From an uncultured Lentisphaerota bacterium (GTDB lineage: Bacteria; Verrucomicrobiota; Kiritimatiellia; CAIQIC01), in contig CAISWQ010000044.1 in NCBI GenBank assembly GCA_903889245.1, forward strand, positions 1 through 64,000: DNA of 64,000 nt. Direction: 5' to 3'. Of the stretch, positions 39,498 to 47,809 are shown piece by piece. The notes under the pieces were generated by a model that worked only from the letters and a program-made list of their open reading frames with translations, had not been told where the DNA came from and ran no database searches. The position numbers and the translations under genes were made by a program. The stretch's first letter is position 1. Every line of letters begins with the position of its first letter.

Positions 39498-41978
39498 TCA
39501 CTTCGACGATGGTTGGTCCGTTCCCCACACCCGGTCGAGGACCCGCTGAATCTTGGCCGCGAAGCGCGGCAGCAGCCCCCGCACCGCCTCCACCGCCTCC
39601 TCCTCCGCGTCCAACTCCGCCACAATCCGCCGCTGCTCGGACAGCGGGGGCAAGGGGATTTCAAAACCGGAGACAAAATCCTCGGGCACGCGTTGTTGAC
39701 CTCCCGTGCCCGTCATGACTTCTGTACCCTGCGCCCGAAACTCATCCGAAGAAACAAACACCCAGACAATCTCAGGTAAAATTTTCTCGGATGCACGCAA
39801 CACATGAAGCTCGGTTGTGCCGAATGCGACTGGATGAGGCATTCCCCGAGCTATGGCAGCTTTTCCATTTTCAAAGCATGGTGTAATTTTTGCCACCACC
39901 ACGTCGTGTTCGCGGAAGTAGGTGTAGCCTTTGTAGACTTTCCCAAGTGGCCGGGAGTCCACATTAACGAGGTCGCGCTTGTTTTCTTGGACAGACGCCA
40001 TCGGCACGAAGCTGACCAAGGTGCTTTCGCCACTGTTGCGAATTGTCGATTTTTTCGGGTTCACTTCGCAGACTTCTCCCAGCGTGACTTTCGGCCACTC
40101 TGGGTCTGCCTCAATGTGTGGGCGGTAGCCCGCGAGAATCTGGTGGGCGCCGTCGAGGACCTTCTCGTAGCCCTCGATCTCCGCCACGATCCGCCGCTGT
40201 TCCTCCAGCGGCGGCAGCGGGATTGGGATTTCGCGGAGGTTCGCCTGATTGAGCTTCGGCACGGTCACCCCCGTGACAAATTTCATCAGGTCGAGCCGGT
40301 TGAGGATGGCGATGAGAAAGGTGTCGAGGATTCGAGTTCGGTCGGGGCGAAGGACGTGGGCGTGATTGTTCACCCAAGTCTTGCCGCTGATAGAGAAAGC
40401 GGACGGCTCGTTCGCTCCCCATTTCGCGCCATCTTCACCAACGAGCACCAGCGGTTCGTCGAACAAGAAACCTTCGACGTAATCAACAACGCCCGTTGCG
40501 CCGTAGTAGGGAATCGGGCCGGGCTTGCGGTCGCTCTTGGTGATTGGTCGCCGTTGCGAATCGAGGATTTCGCAGAGTTCACCGAGCGGCACTTCCTCGT
40601 GGTCGGAAGCCTCGGCAGCTTTGTCCCCGAAAAGACCTTCGCTTTGCAGGCTCACGCTGCGATGCGCGAGCAGTTCCGTTTTCTCCACCGCCTTCCACGC
40701 CAGCGGCGTTTCGATGTTCTCGTTCAGCTTGCCCGCGAGCCAGAGTTTCACCACACGTTCCGCTTCCGGCAGGTCGTTGGCCTCGATCGGCGTACGTTTG
40801 TCGCCGAGGTCAAAGCCGTCGGCGGAGATCTTGAGAAACAGGATTTCCTTGCGCTGCCGCGCGAGCTTCTTATCGAGGAAGAGGATGCTGGTCTTGACGC
40901 CGGAGTAGGGCTTGAAGACGCCCGCCGGGAGCGAGACGCCCGCGACGAGCGAGTCCTCCACCAGGAACCGGCGCAGTTTCACATAGGCGTTTTGCGTGGT
41001 GGCCACGATGCCGTTGGGCACGATGACGCCGCCGCGGCCGTCGGGCGTCAGGTGCTCGGCGATGTAGTCGGTGAAGAGCACCTCGGCCTTTTTCGCCGGG
41101 ACGCGGAACTTGGCGTGCGGAGTGACGCCGCCCTTGGGCGTCATGAAGGGCGGGTTGGCCAGAATCAGGTCGGCCTTCTCGTGCCAGCGGGCGTCGTTGC
41201 TCAAGGTGTCATAGATGTGGATCGCCGGGTCCGGGAAGCCGTGCAGGAACAGGTTCACCTTGGAGAGCTTCACCATCAGGTCGGTGATGTCGTAGCCGTG
41301 CAGATGGCGATAGACGCGCTGCCGCTGTTCGTGCGTGAGTTTGTCGCCCGGCAGCGTCGAGCCACGCGAGGTGTGCGCCGCAAGGATGTGCTTGAAGGCG
41401 GAGACGAGGAAGCCGCCGGTGCCGCAGGCGGGGTCGAGGATTTTGTCGTCCGGCTGCGGGTCGAGGCAGGCGACGATGAAGTCAATGATGTGGCGCGGCG
41501 TGCGGAACTGGCCGTTTTCGCCCTGCGTGCCCATGCACTGGAGCAGGTATTCAAAGGCGTTGCCGAGTTCCTCGCTGTGCGAGTAGGCGAAGCCGTTCAC
41601 CTCGCCCAGGAACATCGTCAGGATGCGCCCATCGCGGAACTTGAGGAAGGCGTTGCGGAAGATGTCGCGGAACAGGCCGGGCAGGTGCGCCGCCTTTTTC
41701 GCATCGCCGAGCGCCTCGATGCCCTCGGAGAAAAGCTTTACGCGCTCTTCGGCGGAGACCGTCTGCGGCAGCAGCGCGCGCCAGCGAAAGGGCGCCAGCG
41801 CGCCCACAAAGAACGACCGCTGGCCGCCGAGCCGCACCGCCTCCTCGTCGAGGTCATCCATGAACTTATAGATCAGCGCTAGCGTGATCAGCTCCACCTG
41901 GTCGGTGGGTAGCGGGAGTTTGCCGACGAGCACATCGCGGCAGGCATCCAGGCGGCGTTTGGTTTCGGCGGTCAACAT
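39498..41978 (-). CDS. hsdM: Type I modification and specificity subunits fused (HsdM-HsdS)
   Basis: The 826-residue protein joins an N6-adenine methyltransferase to a specificity subunit. The M part has the SAM site LDPACGTGGF (181-190) and the catalytic NPPF (275-278). From about residue 463 it becomes HsdS: a first target-recognition domain (EVPLGELCEIL to IPIPLPPLEEQRRIVAEIE), a helical spacer, then a second (VTLGEVCEVN to FEIPLPPLSEQRRIVAELD) and a final helix. The two domains suggest a bipartite DNA site. In most type I systems M and S are separate genes. ATG 41978 is preceded by GGGAGCC. It heads the four-gene operon. Confidence 0.95.
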   Translation of the reverse strand: MLTAETKRRLDACRDVLVGKLPLPTDQVELITLALIYKFMDDLDEEAVRLGGQRSFFVGALAPFRWRALLPQTVSAEERVKLFSEGIEALGDAKKAAHLPGLFRDIFRNAFLKFRDGRILTMFLGEVNGFAYSHSEELGNAFEYLLQCMGTQGENGQFRTPRHIIDFIVACLDPQPDDKILDPACGTGGFLVSAFKHILAAHTSRGSTLPGDKLTHEQRQRVYRHLHGYDITDLMVKLSKVNLFLHGFPDPAIHIYDTLSNDARWHEKADLILANPPFMTPKGGVTPHAKFRVPAKKAEVLFTDYIAEHLTPDGRGGVIVPNGIVATTQNAYVKLRRFLVEDSLVAGVSLPAGVFKPYSGVKTSILFLDKKLARQRKEILFLKISADGFDLGDKRTPIEANDLPEAERVVKLWLAGKLNENIETPLAWKAVEKTELLAHRSVSLQSEGLFGDKAAEASDHEEVPLGELCEILDSQRRPITKSDRKPGPIPYYGATGVVDYVEGFLFDEPLVLVGEDGAKWGANEPSAFSISGKTWVNNHAHVLRPDRTRILDTFLIAILNRLDLMKFVTGVTVPKLNQANLREIPIPLPPLEEQRRIVAEIEGYEKVLDGAHQILAGYRPHIEADPEWPKVTLGEVCEVNPKKSTIRNSGESTLVSFVPMASVQENKRDLVNVDSRPLGKVYKGYTYFREHDVVVAKITPCFENGKAAIARGMPHPVAFGTTELHVLRASEKILPEIVWVFVSSDEFRAQGTEVMTGTGGQQRVPEDFVSGFEIPLPPLSEQRRIVAELDAEEEAVEAVRGLLPRFAAKIQRVLDRVWGTDQPSSK

Positions 41979-42103
41979 GTGTGGCTCCCTAAAAGCGGCC
42001 GGCAGTCTAGGGCAGGCTCGCGGGCGGGTCAACGGCGGGGTCGCCTTTCGGCGTGACTTTTGGGGCTGAATCCGCAGAATGGCGCGCCGTTCGGGGCCAC
42101 ACG

Positions 42104-42655
42104 ATGGAAAACCTTTCGCTAAGTTGCATTGCCTACGGTCTGGGCGCGTTCTTCGTGCTCGTCAATCTGCCGTTCATCCTCTCGCCGGAGGGGACCCGGC
42201 GCGCGCTGCAATGGTTCCCGCGCAGCACTTTCCCGGCGTGGCTCCTGACGCTGCTCGATCTCTCCTGGTTCGGCTGGCTGCTCTACCACGAGCCGCTGTG
42301 GCAGTTCTTCGACTACGTCCGGCCGTGGCTGTGGCTGCTCATGCCGGTGCTGACCATCCTCGTCTGCGTCTTCATGGATGAACTGCTCGCCGCGCGCGCG
42401 CTCGGCGGCCTGCTGCTGCTCGTCGCCGGCCCGATCCTCGACGCCGCGCGCTTCCACCCCTCGCTCTGGCGCTATCTCCCGATCGTCATGGCCTACGTCT
42501 GGCTCATTGCCGGCATGATCTTCGTCCTTGCGCCCTATCGCGTGCGCCGCTTCTTCGAGTTCATCACGCGCACCGACCGGCGCTGCCGCGTCGGTGGCGG
42601 CGTCCGCCTCGCCCTCGGCCTGCTCTACCTCTGGCTCGCGTGGAAGATCTTCTGA
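42104..42655 (+). CDS. Small polytopic membrane protein
   Basis: The 183-residue protein has about five hydrophobic helices (IAYGLGAFFVLVNLPFIL, WLLTLLDLSWFGWLLY, LWLLMPVLTILVCVFM, LGGLLLLVAGPILDA, MAYVWLIAGMIFVLA) and a last one near the C-terminus. I do not recognise a characterised family. ATG 42104 lies 125 bp from the divergent hsdMS start. It is followed after 34 bp by the glycosyltransferase gene, with a GGAGTNNT element between, so both may serve envelope assembly; that is only a guess from context. Confidence 0.65.
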   Translation: MENLSLSCIAYGLGAFFVLVNLPFILSPEGTRRALQWFPRSTFPAWLLTLLDLSWFGWLLYHEPLWQFFDYVRPWLWLLMPVLTILVCVFMDELLAARALGGLLLLVAGPILDAARFHPSLWRYLPIVMAYVWLIAGMIFVLAPYRVRRFFEFITRTDRRCRVGGGVRLALGLLYLWLAWKIF

Positions 42656-42659
42656 AGAT

Positions 42660-42746
42660 GGAGTGGTGGAGTACTGGAGTGATGGAGTAATGAGCGGCAA
42701 ACCTTCCGATCCCCAGCTCTCCAGCACTCCCATACTCCAGCACTCC
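42660..42746. repeat. GGAGTNNT 8-bp-period inverted repeat element, copy 2
   Basis: The left arm is GGAGTGGT, GGAGTACT, GGAGTGAT and GGAGTAAT (42660-42691). The right arm is AGCTCTCC, AGCACTCC, CATACTCC and AGCACTCC (42715-42746). The start codon of the glycosyltransferase gene (42690) uses the last two bases of the left arm, and the right arm is translated as SSTPILQHSS. Confidence 0.88.
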
Positions 42747-43688
42747 AGTCCCCCCATCCGCATCCTCGTGCTGCGCGGCGGCGCGATCGGCGACTTCATC
42801 GTCACACTGCCCGCGCTGCGCAAATTGCGCGACCGCTGGCCGCAGGCGCACATCGAGTTGATCGGCTACCCGCACGTCGCCATGCTCGCGCGCGCCGCCG
42901 GGCTCGTGAACCACGTTGAGTCGCTCGACAAGGCGGAGATCGCGCGCTTCTTTTCCGCCAGCCCGAAATTCACCGAGGCGCAGTGCGACTATCTCCGCTC
43001 GTTCCACTTCGTCGTCACCTATCTGCACGACCCCGATGGCCTCGTCCGCGAAAATCTCACCTCCGCCGGCGCGCGGCAGGTGCTCTACGGCTCGCCGCTG
43101 ATCACCGCCGGCCACGCCGTGGAGGCGCTGCTCAAACCACTGGAGACCTTCGCGCTCTATGCCGAGGGCGTGGAGCAACCGCGCCTCGCGCTCGCGGCGG
43201 AGCAGCTCGCGTGGGGCCGCGACTGGCTCGCCGCGCGCGGCTTGGGCGGGAAGAAAATGCTCGCGCTCCATCCCGGCAGCGGCAGCCCGCGCAAGAACTG
43301 GCCGGTGGAAAACTTCATCGCGCTCGCGCGCCGGTTGCCGCGCGGCGTTGCGCCGCTGCTCGTGCTCGGCGAGGCCGATGCCGAACTCATCGCGCCGCTT
43401 GCGCGCGAGCTGCCCAAGGTGCCGCGCCTCGCGGGTTGTTCGCTTCTGGAAGTGGCGTCGGTGCTCGCGCATGGCGCCGCTTATCTCGGCAACGACTCCG
43501 GCATCACGCACCTGGCCGCCGCGCTCGGCCGGCCGGTGGTCGCGCTGTTCGGGCCGAGCAACCCGGAGCACTGGGCGCCGCGCGGCCCGCGCGTGACGCT
43601 GCTCCAGGCGCCCGACGGCAAGACCGCCGAACTCAAACTGGCTGACGTCGCCGCCGCCGTTTTCCAAGCCTTGGAAATTTCCGGCTGA
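42690..43688 (+). CDS. Glycosyltransferase family 9 (heptosyltransferase-like)
   Basis: The 332-residue protein resembles ADP-heptose:LPS heptosyltransferases (GT9, GT-B fold) that build the lipopolysaccharide core on the inner side of the inner membrane. Family blocks are IRILVLRGGAIGDFIVTLPA, LHPGSGSPRKNWP and ANDSGITHLAAA-like GNDSGITHLAAALGRP, followed by ALFGPSNPEHWAP. The family-like part begins at IRILVLRGG; the first 22 residues come from a GGAGTNNT repeat that also supplies the start codon. The C-terminus (VFQALEISG) is coded by a palindrome unit. Both termini are therefore repeat-derived, an unusual case. The donor sugar is not assignable. Confidence 0.88.
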   Translation: MSGKPSDPQLSSTPILQHSSPPIRILVLRGGAIGDFIVTLPALRKLRDRWPQAHIELIGYPHVAMLARAAGLVNHVESLDKAEIARFFSASPKFTEAQCDYLRSFHFVVTYLHDPDGLVRENLTSAGARQVLYGSPLITAGHAVEALLKPLETFALYAEGVEQPRLALAAEQLAWGRDWLAARGLGGKKMLALHPGSGSPRKNWPVENFIALARRLPRGVAPLLVLGEADAELIAPLARELPKVPRLAGCSLLEVASVLAHGAAYLGNDSGITHLAAALGRPVVALFGPSNPEHWAPRGPRVTLLQAPDGKTAELKLADVAAAVFQALEISG

Positions 43689-43711
43689 TTTTTTCCAAGG
43701 CTTGGAAAAAC
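43659..43711. repeat. CCAAGG palindrome array, two units, between convergent genes
   Basis: Cores CCAAGCCTTGG (centre 43669) and CCAAGGCTTGG (centre 43700) are 31 bp apart. The first unit is coding and gives FQALEI at the end of the glycosyltransferase; the second lies between the stops of two convergent genes, with T and A runs on either side that could serve as a two-way terminator. Confidence 0.92.
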
Positions 43712-43713
43712 AC

Positions 43714-45411
43714 TCACTGGCGCGCGCGCTGGAGAAAATCAAAGCCGCCGCGGTTGTAGCTGCGCACGTAGAGGTAGGCGCCGAGGTGCGCCGCCAGCGC
43801 GAAGGCCGGCAGGAGCAGCGCGCTCCACACCACCGGCGCAAAGAGCGCGGACAGGCCCAGGCCCACAAGCAGGAGCGCAAAAAAGATGATCAGCCCCACC
43901 GCGCGCAAGCCGCGCAGGCCCGGCGTCTGGCTGTCGTTGGTGACCGCGGAGAGCGCCATCGCGCACAGGAACGGCGCGGCGGCGGCGCTGATGAGCGAGA
44001 GCTTCAGGCCCAGCAGGACCAGAGCGGCCGGCGGTTTGTGCAGCAGGAGCGCCACCAACCCGCCGACGAGCAGCAGCGCGGGCAGCATGACCAGCGCGCG
44101 CAGCGCGGCGGCCTTGCGCGTCAGGCGCACGAACTCCCACGGATTCAGGGGATAGACGGCCGGCCGCGCGAGGCTCATGCCGTAGAGGACGACGCGGCTG
44201 GCGAGTTCGTCGAAGCCGGAGGCCAGCGGCAGGCCGAAGCAGAGGCCCAGGACAGCGAGCACCACGGCCGCGATGATGAACAGCATGTGCAGCCCGGCGG
44301 GCAGGAGCGGCAGGAGGAGCATGATGAGCAGCGCCACGGTCAACAACTGCAGGCTGCGCCACGTCCAGCGCGTCCAGGGCGGCAGGCGGTTGGCGATACA
44401 TTCCAGCACGAGGCGCTCGCGCGGCTGCAAGCGGCGGAAGAAAAACTGTTCCATCCACCCGCTCTCGTTGTCGTCGAGGCGCGCCGCCGCCCACGCGTCC
44501 CTCCACTCTGCGGCGGAGGGTTCCGGCGCGGCTGCCTCTGGCGCTTCGGGCGGCGCTTCCGCGTCCGTCGGTTCAAAGGCTTCCGCGCCCAGCCACTCTT
44601 CGAGCAAATGCCGTTCGGGCGCGATCTGCCGCATCATGGTGCGCAAAAATTGCGGCGCGCACGCCGCCAGCGCGAGCAGCGGGACCAGCGCCAGCCACCA
44701 CCACGCGGAGAGCGGGCCAAGCCCCGCGAGAAACAGGGCGGTGGTCCAGCCGCCGGGCGAGAGCAAGGTCAGCCACGTCGCCTGTGTCGTCAGCGTCTCG
44801 CGCAGCCAGTGCATCAGCCAGCCTGTCTTGTGGAAGATGAGCACGGCGAAGGGCAGCAGATACATGAACAGGGTCAGGGCCTGGGGCACCGGACAGCGCG
44901 TCAGCAATAGAACCGCGCCCCAGACGGCAGCCGCGTTGAGCGCCGCCAGCAGCGGCACGGCCAGCCAGCCGGCCGGTCCGGCTTGATGCGTCGCCGCCAG
45001 CACCACGAGGATGGCCAGGCCATCCCAGAACGGCCGCCACAACAGCGAGAGCACACGCGCGCGCGCCAGGCGCGCGAACGCATCTGGCGCGAAGGGCAGC
45101 GTCAGCAAGGCCGGCGGCAAGTCGAGCGCGTGGTTCACCACCACGCCGCGGCCGAGGATGATGACTTCCAGAAACCACCACGCGGCCAGGACCGGCGCCG
45201 TCGCCACCGCCCAGCCGCTGTCCTGGGTGATCCCGATCAGGGCCGCCGGCAGCAAACCCCAGAGCCAGCGGATGGACCAGACCGAGAACGCGCGCGTCCT
45301 CCAGCTTGTGCGGTTGCGGCGGACCGCGCGGCGCAGCGCGGGCTGGGCGCGGCACTCCGCTTTCACGAGGCGCTGCGTGGCGCGCACAAAAGCTGGATCA
45401 TGCAACTTCAT
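43714..45411 (-). CDS. ABC transporter permease-like membrane protein
   Basis: The 565-residue protein has many hydrophobic helices in two groups (about 45-260 and 330-550) separated by an acidic cytoplasmic segment (DAEAPPEAPEAAAPEPSAAE). No family name can be given with confidence, but the gene starts 4 bp inside the end of an ABC ATPase gene, so it is almost certainly its membrane partner. The N-terminal 40 residues are basic and cytoplasmic. No binding protein is encoded near, so export is more likely than import. The gene ends 3 bp from a palindrome unit. Confidence 0.75.
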   Translation of the reverse strand: MKLHDPAFVRATQRLVKAECRAQPALRRAVRRNRTSWRTRAFSVWSIRWLWGLLPAALIGITQDSGWAVATAPVLAAWWFLEVIILGRGVVVNHALDLPPALLTLPFAPDAFARLARARVLSLLWRPFWDGLAILVVLAATHQAGPAGWLAVPLLAALNAAAVWGAVLLLTRCPVPQALTLFMYLLPFAVLIFHKTGWLMHWLRETLTTQATWLTLLSPGGWTTALFLAGLGPLSAWWWLALVPLLALAACAPQFLRTMMRQIAPERHLLEEWLGAEAFEPTDAEAPPEAPEAAAPEPSAAEWRDAWAAARLDDNESGWMEQFFFRRLQPRERLVLECIANRLPPWTRWTWRSLQLLTVALLIMLLLPLLPAGLHMLFIIAAVVLAVLGLCFGLPLASGFDELASRVVLYGMSLARPAVYPLNPWEFVRLTRKAAALRALVMLPALLLVGGLVALLLHKPPAALVLLGLKLSLISAAAAPFLCAMALSAVTNDSQTPGLRGLRAVGLIIFFALLLVGLGLSALFAPVVWSALLLPAFALAAHLGAYLYVRSYNRGGFDFLQRARQ

Positions 45412-46142
45412 GCGGAGGTGCCGCGCAGCTTGCGGAATAATTCCTCCAGCGGATTCGCCGGGTCGCCGGCCTCGGCGCGCAGCGCGTCGAGGCGGTCATC
45501 GGCGCGCACCCGGCCCTCGTGCAGCACGATGATCCGGTCGGCGAAGCGCTCGGCGACATCGAGCAGTTGCGTGGAATAGAGCACCGTCCGCCCGCGCGCG
45601 ACGGCCGCGCGCACGACTTGCTTGAAGAAGCTGACGGCCAGCGGATCAATGCCCGAGGCCAGCGGTTCATCCAGCAACCACAGCTCCGGGTCCACGAGGC
45701 ACAGGGCGGCCAGGGCCGTCTTATAAAGCTGGCCGCGCGAGAGCGAGCCGACCGGCCGGTTGGCCAGCGGCAGCAGGTCCAGTTCCCGCAGCAACGCCAG
45801 CGCGCGCTGTGGCGCGTCGGCGGTTTCCTGCTCGTGGAGCCGCAGCACGATCGAGAGGTTGTGGATGATCGAGCGGTCCCAGAACAGCAGCGGAAAATCC
45901 GGCAGGAAGAACAACTGCCGCCGCAACGCCAGATCATCGCGGCGGAATTCCTTGCCGTTCAGCAGCACCGCGCCGCGGTCGGGCGCCAGCACGCCAGCCA
46001 GGCAGCGCAGCAGCGTGGTTTTGCCCGCGCCGTTCAGGCCGAGCACGGCGACCAGTTCGCCGGCGCCGAGTTTCAGCGAGACGGCATCCAGCGCCCGGAT
46101 ACGACCGTAGCGACGGCTGACCTCGCGCAGTTCCACTTCCAT
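45408..46142 (-). CDS. ABC transporter ATP-binding protein
   Basis: The 244-residue ATPase has Walker A GLNGAGKTT, the signature-region variant LSRGQLYKTALAALCL and Walker B LWLLDEPLASGIDP, with STQLLDVAERF around the H-loop region; the usual His after ST is Gln here, which is odd and may affect hydrolysis. ATG 46142 (MEVELREVSRRYGRIRALD) is a typical start; an upstream in-frame codon at 46211 is not needed. The stop overlaps the permease start by 4 bp. Substrate unknown. Confidence 0.9.
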   Translation of the reverse strand: MEVELREVSRRYGRIRALDAVSLKLGAGELVAVLGLNGAGKTTLLRCLAGVLAPDRGAVLLNGKEFRRDDLALRRQLFFLPDFPLLFWDRSIIHNLSIVLRLHEQETADAPQRALALLRELDLLPLANRPVGSLSRGQLYKTALAALCLVDPELWLLDEPLASGIDPLAVSFFKQVVRAAVARGRTVLYSTQLLDVAERFADRIIVLHEGRVRADDRLDALRAEAGDPANPLEELFRKLRGTSA

Positions 46143-46250
46143 GACAGGTTCTCCTTGCGTCCGCCCGTGGCGACGCGCGGGGAGTGTGAAGCCTCCCCCC
46201 AGCCAGCGCAACAGCGAAAGCCCTGTTCACCGGGTAAAGAACTTGCGAAA

Positions 46251-46284
46251 CCCAGTTGCACACCTCAAGAGGTGTGCAACTGGG
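46251..46284. repeat. TTGCACAC hairpin, copy 1
   Basis: CCCAGTTGCACACCTC (46251-46266) and GAGGTGTGCAACTGGG (46269-46284) form a perfect 16-bp stem with an AA loop. It lies between the start of the ABC ATPase gene and the end of the next sulfatase gene, both on the minus strand. Confidence 0.95.
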
Positions 46285-46319
46285 TTGGGATGAGCAGGCA
46301 CAGGAAAGCCCGCATGCCA

Positions 46320-46347
46320 AATTGCACACTTGAACAAGTGTGCAATT
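46320..46347. repeat. TTGCACAC hairpin, copy 2
   Basis: AATTGCACACTTG (46320-46332) and CAAGTGTGCAATT (46335-46347) form a perfect 13-bp stem with the same AA loop. Compared with copy 1, each changed base on the left arm is matched by a complementary change on the right. Confidence 0.95.
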
Positions 46348-46421
46348 CCCTGGCTTGGACGAAAATGAGTTACAACTATTCTGGGCCGGGGGAGCGTTTT
46401 TCAGCGGCCGTGGAAAGACCG

Positions 46422-47777
46422 TCAGGATTTCTTTTTGGCTTTGGCCTTGGCTTTCTCCACCCAGGGCCAGTTGGGGTCGTCCACGCGCGCCTGCTTCAGC
46501 AGCGCGGCGGCCTTGGCGACCAGTGCGGGCTGGCTGGCGGCAAGGTCGGTCTTCTCGGCGCCATCCTTGGCGAGGTCAAAAAGTTCGACCGCCGCGTGCG
46601 GTCCGTTGCGCACGGCCTTCCACTGGCCGAAACGCACCGCCTGAATCGGCCGGCCTTCGTGCAGCTCCCAGTAGAAATAATCACGCTGCGGGGCCGGGCC
46701 ACCCTTGAGGTAGGCGACGAGCGAGAGGCCGTCGGTCTTGCACGTCGCGGGAATGTGCGCGCCGGCCAGCTCGGCGGCGGTCGGCAGGAAATCCCAGAAG
46801 GCCCACGGCTCGTCGCTGACGCGGCCGGCGGGGACCACGCCGGGCCAGCGGGCGAGCGCGGCCTGGCGCAAGCCGCCCTCATAAAGCCCGCGCTTGAAGC
46901 CGCGCAGCTTGCCGCCCATGGACTGGTCGAAGAAACTGCCCAGTTCCGATTTCTCGCTCAACGAGGAACCGTTGTCGCCGGAGAACATCACAAGTGTCTT
47001 CTCGTCGAGCTTCAACTCCTTGAGCAGGTTCAGCAAGCGGCCGACGTCGGAATCGAGCCGGCTGACCATCGCGGCGTAGGTCTTCTGCTGCTGCGTCCAC
47101 GGCTTGTCCTTGTAGGGGCCGAGGTCATCAATCTCGTATTTCCCGTGCGGCAGCGTGATCGCGTAGAACAGGAAAAACGGCCCGTCCTGGTGCTGGCGCA
47201 CCCAACCGAGCACGTCCTTCTCGATCAGATCCTGCGCGTAGGTTTTGCCGTCGAGGTCGAGCTGCTGGTCGTCGTTGAACAGGTGGGTCGGGAAATAGCT
47301 GTGCGCGTGGCGCTGGCAGTTGTAGCCGAAGAAATGGTCGAAGCCTTTCTTCAGCGGGCTGCCGGTGGTGTTGAACATGCCCATCCCCCACTTACCCATG
47401 CAGGCGGTCGCGTAGCCGGCCGACTTGAGGATTTGCGCGACGGTGACGGTCTCCGCCGGCAGCGGCATCTGGCCCGCGCCGCGCGCGATCTCGCGGTTGG
47501 CGCGCACCGGCGAATGGCCCATGTGCTGCCCGATCATCAGCGACGTGCGCGAGGGCGCGCAGACCGTGGTGCCGCAATACGCCTGGTTATAGCGCGTGCC
47601 CTCGGCGGCCATCCGGTCGAGGTGGGGCGTCTGGATCAGCTTCTGCCCGTAGCAGCCGAGGTCGCCCTGCGCGAGATCGTCGGCCAGGATGAAGATGATA
47701 TTCGGCTTTCCGGCAGCGCAGAGCGGACCGGACGAGCAGAGCAGCACCGCGGCGATCAGCAGCCTGATTTTTTTCAT
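46422..47777 (-). CDS. Secreted sulfatase (S1 family)
   Basis: A 451-residue type I sulfatase with a signal peptide ([21 protein letters not shown]), ADD at residues 32-34, and [20 protein letters not shown] with Cys73 as the formylglycine precursor. MGKWGMG stands where GKWHLG is usual, so the His of that motif is replaced by Gly. [10 protein letters not shown] is the later metal site. The QHMGH segment with SPVRAN is found in a subset of sulfatases in this group. It ends in a basic tail ([10 protein letters not shown]). The next gene upstream in the operon ends 33 bp before its start codon. Confidence 0.88.
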   Translation of the reverse strand: MKKIRLLIAAVLLCSSGPLCAAGKPNIIFILADDLAQGDLGCYGQKLIQTPHLDRMAAEGTRYNQAYCGTTVCAPSRTSLMIGQHMGHSPVRANREIARGAGQMPLPAETVTVAQILKSAGYATACMGKWGMGMFNTTGSPLKKGFDHFFGYNCQRHAHSYFPTHLFNDDQQLDLDGKTYAQDLIEKDVLGWVRQHQDGPFFLFYAITLPHGKYEIDDLGPYKDKPWTQQQKTYAAMVSRLDSDVGRLLNLLKELKLDEKTLVMFSGDNGSSLSEKSELGSFFDQSMGGKLRGFKRGLYEGGLRQAALARWPGVVPAGRVSDEPWAFWDFLPTAAELAGAHIPATCKTDGLSLVAYLKGGPAPQRDYFYWELHEGRPIQAVRFGQWKAVRNGPHAAVELFDLAKDGAEKTDLAASQPALVAKAAALLKQARVDDPNWPWVEKAKAKAKKKS

Positions 47778-47809
47778 TGTGAGCCTCTGGTTGGTGAGTG
47801 TCCCCGTCT

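Noticed and set aside
43688-43711. Palindrome arrays as simple terminators
   Set aside because: The arrays also occur upstream of start codons, in a divergent promoter region and inside coding sequence, so termination cannot be their general role, though it may be so at this convergent site.
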